The notes under the pieces: generated by a model | The model's input: the letters and a program-made list of their open reading frames with translations, nothing else | The model's database searches: none | Told to the model about the DNA's origin: nothing | Position numbers and translations under genes: made by a program | Source: JANNPJ01 sp035474375 | GTDB lineage: Bacteria > Actinomycetota > Actinomycetes > Actinomycetales > Kineosporiaceae | Assembly (NCBI GenBank): GCA_035474375.1 | Contig: DATINJ010000244.1 | Span: 3,345 to 67,344 of the forward strand | Length of the DNA: 64,000 bases | Direction: 5' to 3' | Shown: piece by piece, positions 59,562 to 64,000 of the stretch | How positions within the stretch are numbered: position 1 is the first letter of the stretch | Layout: every line of letters starts with the position of its first letter

Positions 59562-60464
59562 GTGACCCCGATACTGGAAACCGAAGGCCTCAGTAAGCGT
59601 TACGGCCGCAAGCCGGCCCTGAGCGACTGCACTTTGACGCTCCCGCCCGGTCGGATCGTCGGCCTGGTCGGACCCAACGGCGCCGGAAAATCGACCCTGC
59701 TCGGGCTGGCCTGCGGGTTGATCCGACCCACCGCCGGCTCGATCACAGTGCTCGGCGAGCGCCCGGCCGCGAATGCGACCCAGCTCGCCCGGGTCGGGTT
59801 CGTCGCTCAGGACACCCCGGTGTATTCCGGACTGTCGGTCGCCGACCACTTGCGGCTCGGGGCCCGGTTGAACCGGAGCTGGGACCAGCAGCTCGCGGAA
59901 CAGCGGATCAAGCAACTCGGCCTGGACCCCGCCCAGCGGGCCGGCCGGCTCTCCGGTGGCCAGCGCGCCCAGCTCGCGCTGACCATTGCCGCCGCCAAGC
60001 GACCCGAGCTGCTGATCTTCGATGAGCCGGTCGCTTCCCTGGACCCGCTGGCTCGACGCGCGTTCCTGCGGAACCTGCTGGAGTTCGTCGCCGAGCTCGA
60101 CGTCAGCGTGGTGCTCTCCTCGCATGTCCTGAGCGACCTGGAGCAGGTCTGCGACTACCTGGTCGTGCTGGTCGCCTCCCGGGTTCAGCTCGCCGGGGAC
60201 GTGCAGGACCTGCTGGCCGAGCACTACCTGCTGTCCGGATCGCGCGCCGATCTGGCCGGCCTTCCCGCGACGATCGAAGTGATCCAGGTCGAGCACACCC
60301 CGCTCCGCAGCACTGCGGTCGTGCGCTGCACCACACCGATACCGCGCGCGATCCTGGACGCGGAACCCGTCAGCCTCGAGCAGATGACCATGGCCTACCT
60401 CACCCGTGCCGTCGAGATGTCCGAACCCAGCTTCTCGACCAAGGCTTTGGAGGTACAGCGATGA
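59562..60464 (+). CDS. ABC transporter ATP-binding protein
   Basis: 300 residues. Walker A GPNGAGKSTLLGLA, signature LSGGQRAQLALTI, Walker B LLIFDEPVASLDPL and switch His in LSSHVLSDLEQV. The C-terminal ~80 residues are a less conserved accessory domain. GTG start at 59562 after GAGGAACC. It overlaps permease 1 by ATGA. It would energise an export or bacteriocin-type resistance transporter with the two permeases downstream. Confidence 0.92.
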   Translation: MTPILETEGLSKRYGRKPALSDCTLTLPPGRIVGLVGPNGAGKSTLLGLACGLIRPTAGSITVLGERPAANATQLARVGFVAQDTPVYSGLSVADHLRLGARLNRSWDQQLAEQRIKQLGLDPAQRAGRLSGGQRAQLALTIAAAKRPELLIFDEPVASLDPLARRAFLRNLLEFVAELDVSVVLSSHVLSDLEQVCDYLVVLVASRVQLAGDVQDLLAEHYLLSGSRADLAGLPATIEVIQVEHTPLRSTAVVRCTTPIPRAILDAEPVSLEQMTMAYLTRAVEMSEPSFSTKALEVQR

Positions 60465-61489
60465 TCTGGCTGGCCTGGCGGCAATTCCGCATCCAGCTGC
60501 TGGTCACCCTGGCCGCAATTGCCGCGCTGGCGATCTATCTAGTCTTCTTTGGCCGGGGGGTCCACCATTTCTATGACACCCAGATCGCGGGGTGCACCGG
60601 TGAAACCTGCGCCAATGCCCAGGAAGTCTTCAATGACAAGTACTTTAACGAGAGCATGCTGATCGGGGCGGCTCTGCTCTTCCTTCCCGCCCTCATCGGC
60701 TGCTTCTGGGGGGCGCCACTGATCGCTCGCGAACTGGAGACCGGCACCCACCGCCTGGTCTGGAACCAGAGCGTGACCCGCACTCGCTGGCTGGCGGTCA
60801 AGCTCGGGTTCATCGCGCTCTTCAGCCTGGCGGTCACCGGGTTGCTCAGCCTGCTGCTCAGCTGGGCAGCCCAGCCGATCGACAAGCTCTTCGGCAGCCG
60901 GTTCGGACCGATGACCTTCGACTCCCGCGACATCGCCCCCCTCGGTTACGCCGTCTTCGCGTTCATCCTCGGCACCACCATCGGGCTGCTGATCCGCCGC
61001 ACCCTGCCGGCGATGGCCGTCACCCTGGCGATCTTCATCGCCGTACAGATCGCGATGCCGACCCTGATCCGACCGCATCTGATGTCACCGATCACCTCAA
61101 CCGTGGCGTTCACCAGCGACTTCCTGGAGAACAAGCAAATAGACGGCATCGGTTCCAGCGGCACCAGCGGCGGCAGCTCCGGCGACACCACGCCGGTGGG
61201 CATCTTCGGGTACAACAAGCCCGGGGCTTGGGTCCTGTCGTCACCGTTCCATGCCCTGTTGAAGGCCGACGGTAGCGCCTTCACTCGGGTCGACATGCGC
61301 AGCTGCATGACCGGAGAGCAGACCAGGGACGGGACCTGCCTGGCCTCGAAGAATGTTCACTTCAACATCACCTACCACCCCGCCAGTCGGTACTGGACCT
61401 TCCAGTGGATCGAGACCGCAATCTTCCTGGCTCTCGCCCTGGCCCTGGCGGCCGTCTGCTTCTGGCGCATCCCCCGCGGCTTCAGCTGA
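60461..61489 (+). CDS. ABC transporter permease 1 (tandem paralogue)
   Basis: 342 residues. Starts IWLAWRQFRIQLLVTL, then FYDTQIAGC in an outer loop, REELETGTHR-like cytoplasmic region (IARELETGTHRLVWNQSVTR), and paired helices with SLAVTGLLSLLLSWAAQP. The last helix is ETAIFLALALALAAVCFW. The region near 215-255 (Gly/Ser/Thr-rich) differs most from its paralogue. The ribosome site TTTGGAGGT precedes the ATG. Confidence 0.87.
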   Translation: MIWLAWRQFRIQLLVTLAAIAALAIYLVFFGRGVHHFYDTQIAGCTGETCANAQEVFNDKYFNESMLIGAALLFLPALIGCFWGAPLIARELETGTHRLVWNQSVTRTRWLAVKLGFIALFSLAVTGLLSLLLSWAAQPIDKLFGSRFGPMTFDSRDIAPLGYAVFAFILGTTIGLLIRRTLPAMAVTLAIFIAVQIAMPTLIRPHLMSPITSTVAFTSDFLENKQIDGIGSSGTSGGSSGDTTPVGIFGYNKPGAWVLSSPFHALLKADGSAFTRVDMRSCMTGEQTRDGTCLASKNVHFNITYHPASRYWTFQWIETAIFLALALALAAVCFWRIPRGFS

Positions 61490-61543
61490 CTCTCGACCTG
61501 ACGACCAAACTAACTTTTCCACAACAGCTTTGGAGATATCACG

Positions 61544-62563
61544 ATGCTTTGGCTGACCTGGCGGCAATTCCGCCTGCAGACCCAGATCACCCTCGCCGCG
61601 CTGGCCGCGCTCTCGATCTACCTGATCATCCAGGGCCGGGGAATCCACGACTTCTACGACACCCAGATCGTCGGATGCCAAGGCGACGCCTGCTCCAATG
61701 CCCGAATCCTGTTCCAGGACAAGTACCAGGCTCCGGTCGCCTTGGTCGGCGCGCTGCTGCTCGGGATACCGGCGATCATCGGCATCTTCTGGGGTGCGCC
61801 ACTGATCGCTCGCGAATTGGAGACCGGCACCCAGCGGCTGGTCTGGAATCAGAGCGTGACCCGCAGCCACTGGCTCGCCGTCAAGCTCACCTTGATCGCC
61901 CTGTTCAGCCTGGCCGTCACTGGGCTGCTCAGCCTGCTGCTGAGCTGGGCCGCCCAGCCGTTCGACAAAATCTTCGGCAGCCGATTCGCGGCGATGACCT
62001 TCGACTCGCGCGACGTCGCCCCGCTCGGCTACGCCGTCTTCGCCTTCGTCCTCGGCACCACCATTGGCCTCCTGATCCGCCGCAGCCTGCCGGCGATGGC
62101 CCTCACCCTGGCCATCTTTGCCGCCGTGCAAATCGTCATGCCAACCGCGATCCGGCCCAATCTGATGTCACCGATCACCGCGTCGGAAGCACTCACCGCC
62201 GAATCCATCGAGCGCGCCCATGGATTCGGGTTCAGCAGCGCGGACGGCGATGGTGGCGGCAGCACCCCGATGAGCCTCTTCGGCTACACCAAGCCCGGAG
62301 CCTGGGTCATCTCGTCGGGTCGCCTCCCGATCCTCAAGGCCGACGGCAGCGCCTTCACCCAAGCCGACAACAAGGCCTGCTTCACCGGATCCCCGGAAAA
62401 GGACTTCCAGTGCCTGGCCGCGAAGAACCTGCACTTCGACCTCACGTACCACCCGGCCAGCCGGTACTGGACCTTCCAGTGGATCGAGACCGCGATCTTC
62501 CTGGCCCTCGCCCTGGCCCTGGCCGGGCTCTGCTTCTGGCGTCTCCCCCGCACCACCGCCTGA
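61544..62563 (+). CDS. ABC transporter permease 2 (tandem paralogue)
   Basis: 339 residues, aligning along its whole length with permease 1: LWLTWRQFRLQTQITL, FYDTQIVGC, IARELETGTQRLVWNQSVTR, SLAVTGLLSLLLSWAAQP and YWTFQWIETAIFLALALAL. Even the leader is duplicated: GCTTTGGAG precedes both ATGs. It arose by tandem duplication and now probably forms a heterodimer with permease 1. A strong hairpin follows at 62579. Confidence 0.87.
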   Translation: MLWLTWRQFRLQTQITLAALAALSIYLIIQGRGIHDFYDTQIVGCQGDACSNARILFQDKYQAPVALVGALLLGIPAIIGIFWGAPLIARELETGTQRLVWNQSVTRSHWLAVKLTLIALFSLAVTGLLSLLLSWAAQPFDKIFGSRFAAMTFDSRDVAPLGYAVFAFVLGTTIGLLIRRSLPAMALTLAIFAAVQIVMPTAIRPNLMSPITASEALTAESIERAHGFGFSSADGDGGGSTPMSLFGYTKPGAWVISSGRLPILKADGSAFTQADNKACFTGSPEKDFQCLAAKNLHFDLTYHPASRYWTFQWIETAIFLALALALAGLCFWRLPRTTA

Positions 62564-62578
62564 CGCCGAAAACCTCTG

Positions 62579-62631
62579 CCGTGATCATGCACGGTTGCCC
62601 CCTCCTGCAGAGCAACCGTGCATGATCACGG
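62579..62631. terminator. Perfect 20-base-pair hairpin between convergent genes
   Basis: CCGTGATCATGCACGGTTGC (62579-62598) and its exact reverse complement (62612-62631) flank a 13-base loop. It lies 15 bases after the permease 2 stop and before the end of the minus-strand beta-helix gene, so it can terminate both. The left arm recurs exactly at 57422-57441, so this is also a member of a dispersed repeat family. Confidence 0.8.
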
Positions 62632-62692
62632 AAAGAGGGGGCAACCTTGCCGGGCCCACTGCCCGAAGGTTGGGGAATCACGGGAGGGTTGG

Positions 62693-64000
62693 TCAGCTGC
62701 CTGAATCGTCGGGCTGGACACCCTGGTCGCCGCCGCGCGGGCCGCCACCGCCACCGAAGCCGCCGCCTTCCGGGGCCACCCCGGAGGTCACGGTCGCCAC
62801 CGCAGTCGCCGAGCCGAGTTCACCGGAGGCCGCCAAGCCACCGATGCTGGTCCCGGACGCCGTCCCACCGGAGTAGATCTTGTACTCCTTGCCGGACTCG
62901 ATCTTGTCCGACGAGAAGACCAGGTTCTGCATTGTCTTCGAGGTGACGAACGTGGCCACCACCTTGCCATCGGAATCGACGACCTGGAGCGTGGTCCCGG
63001 CCGCGACGGTGGAATCCAGAGTGGCCGAGAGCCAGGCCTGCTCGGAATCCGTGCTCGGCGCGACGGCCATCCCGGAACTGCCGGCGGCAAGCAGAACCCC
63101 GCCGGTGACGTCGAAGGTCCCGTTGACGTCGAGGGCACCGTTGCCGCCCTGCTCGGGCCCGTTGACCACGACGGTGCCACCGGAGATCGAGGCCGTGCCG
63201 TTGGAATCCAGGCCATCCCCCTGCGAGTCGACCACCAGCGTGCCGCCCGTCACGACCCAGGAGAAATCGCCGACGTCCTCGCCGCCGCCACCGCCGAAGC
63301 CGCCGCCGGTATCCGCGGTATCGGCGCTGCTGCCGGACGCGTTCACCCCGTCATCACTGGAGACGATGCTGACGTCGCCGCCGTTCACCGTGATGTGCGC
63401 GGCTTCCAGCCCTTCGACCGTCGAGGTGAGCTTCACCGTCCCCTTGTCGATCACCAGCGCGGTCTCGGCGTGCACGCCGTCATCCCCGCTGGCCAGGCTC
63501 AGGTCGGCGCCGTTGAGATGGACGGCGCCATCGCTGTGCACGGCGTCGTCGGCGGAGTCGACCTTGATCGTGCCGCCTTCCAGCACGCTGATCACGCCAG
63601 CCTTGAGACCCTTGGTCGACGTCTCGTCAGACGGAGCGACCGCGCTTCCGCCACCGCTGAACACATCGAGGGTGCCACCGGTGACCACCAGATCGGTGAC
63701 GGCGTCCGCGCCGTCCCCCTGGGCGGTGATCTTCACCGTGCCACCGGTGAGCGAGATGTATCCGGAGTCCGCGTCGGTGTCGTTGTCGGCCTTCAGCCCG
63801 TCGCCACCGGAGGTCACGGCGATCGTGCCACCGTTGATCACCAGGTAGTCCTTGCCCCGGATGCCGTCGTCGATCGCGTTCACCGTGACGTTGCCGGACT
63901 CGATCACCACGCCGTCCTTGCCGGTGATCCCATCGTTGCCCTTGCCGTTCACGGTCAATGCGCCGGTACCGGTGATCGTCAGATCGGCGGCGCTGAACAG
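62693..64000 (-). CDS. Carbohydrate-binding-domain beta-helix protein, C-terminal part
   Basis: The frame is open to the window edge, so the N-terminus (signal and start) is missing; about 435 residues are visible. The sequence is built of right-handed beta-helix rungs of the type GGTIAVTSGGDGLKADND, GADLSLASGDDGVHAE and GGDVSIVSSDDGVNASG, rich in Asp-Gly turns that may bind calcium. It matches the Cthe_2159-like/DUF4353 carbohydrate-binding family, which binds acidic polysaccharides such as pectin or cellulose. The C-terminus turns Gly-rich (GGGFGGGGGP). It is probably secreted and surface-bound. Confidence 0.8.
   Translation of the reverse strand: MFSAADLTITGTGALTVNGKGNDGITGKDGVVIESGNVTVNAIDDGIRGKDYLVINGGTIAVTSGGDGLKADNDTDADSGYISLTGGTVKITAQGDGADAVTDLVVTGGTLDVFSGGGSAVAPSDETSTKGLKAGVISVLEGGTIKVDSADDAVHSDGAVHLNGADLSLASGDDGVHAETALVIDKGTVKLTSTVEGLEAAHITVNGGDVSIVSSDDGVNASGSSADTADTGGGFGGGGGEDVGDFSWVVTGGTLVVDSQGDGLDSNGTASISGGTVVVNGPEQGGNGALDVNGTFDVTGGVLLAAGSSGMAVAPSTDSEQAWLSATLDSTVAAGTTLQVVDSDGKVVATFVTSKTMQNLVFSSDKIESGKEYKIYSGGTASGTSIGGLAASGELGSATAVATVTSGVAPEGGGFGGGGGPRGGDQGVQPDDSGS

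Noticed and set aside
1..64000. tRNA, rRNA or riboswitch genes
   Set aside because: I looked in the intergenic gaps for cloverleaf-like arms and known leader motifs and saw none; a tRNAscan/Infernal run would be decisive.

Overview
The window is chromosomal DNA from a high-GC actinomycete. The evidence is GC-rich coding on both strands, many GTG starts, ATGA/GTGA-coupled operons, and actinobacterial families such as WYL regulators, S-adenosyl-methyltransferase PF04672, GT87 mannosyltransferases and Septum_form lipoproteins. The genus cannot be fixed from sequence reading alone. No rRNA, tRNA, CRISPR array, integrase, transposase or replication origin was seen.

Layout. 1-1782: end of an acyl-CoA catabolic operon (acyl-CoA dehydrogenase, enoyl-CoA hydratase, TetR regulator). 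2014-19778: a contractile injection system (CIS) of the extracellular/phage-tail-like family. Its minus-strand operon (19778 down to 8921) encodes a Septum_form lipoprotein, a PAAR-like tip, sheath, tube, tail-assembly protein, DUF6760, second tube-like protein, LysM hub protein, VgrG-like spike, gp25, baseplate J and a tail protein I. A plus-strand operon (2014-6951) encodes the DUF4255 (Pvc16-type) protein and three related single-pass membrane proteins. A WYL regulator and an alpha/beta hydrolase lie between the two arms. 20043-25487: DUF2127 membrane protein, secreted NLP (NPP1) protein, Tat-exported TIM-barrel protein, propeller-like membrane protein, flavin oxidoreductase. 25671-29023: pair of dynamin-like GTPases. 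29120-32726: luciferase-like oxidoreductase, phosphotriesterase-like hydrolase and acyl-CoA ligase. 33783-38631: aromatic (hydroxyquinol-type) catabolic cluster with a divergent LysR. 38643-46062: DUF4142 pair, DUF2064-methyltransferase fusion, a glycosyltransferase remnant, a GT87 gene running in frame into an OmpR regulator, its kinase, and a GNAT. 46069-48849: TetR, thiolase, SDR. 49498-52463: TAXI-type TRAP transporter. 52535-62563: two ABC transporter/two-component modules with a DUF2236 (MpaB-like) oxygenase between. 62693-64000: start-truncated beta-helix carbohydrate-binding protein.

The most interesting system is the CIS. Several features point to the cell envelope rather than a freely released particle. 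Tail protein I carries a zinc ribbon and a C-terminal membrane anchor. Three co-transcribed membrane proteins have domains on both sides of the membrane. The main operon opens with a lipoprotein. No AAA+ ATPase, tape measure or fibre gene is visible in the locus. I infer a membrane-tethered CIS firing from inside the cell; this is not shown by sequence alone.

Two repeat families stand out. A 63-base palindromic element occurs three times (1812, 25589, 57345) with identical total length, always between genes. A 20-base sequence occurs as a perfect hairpin at 62579-62631 and as a single arm at 57422.
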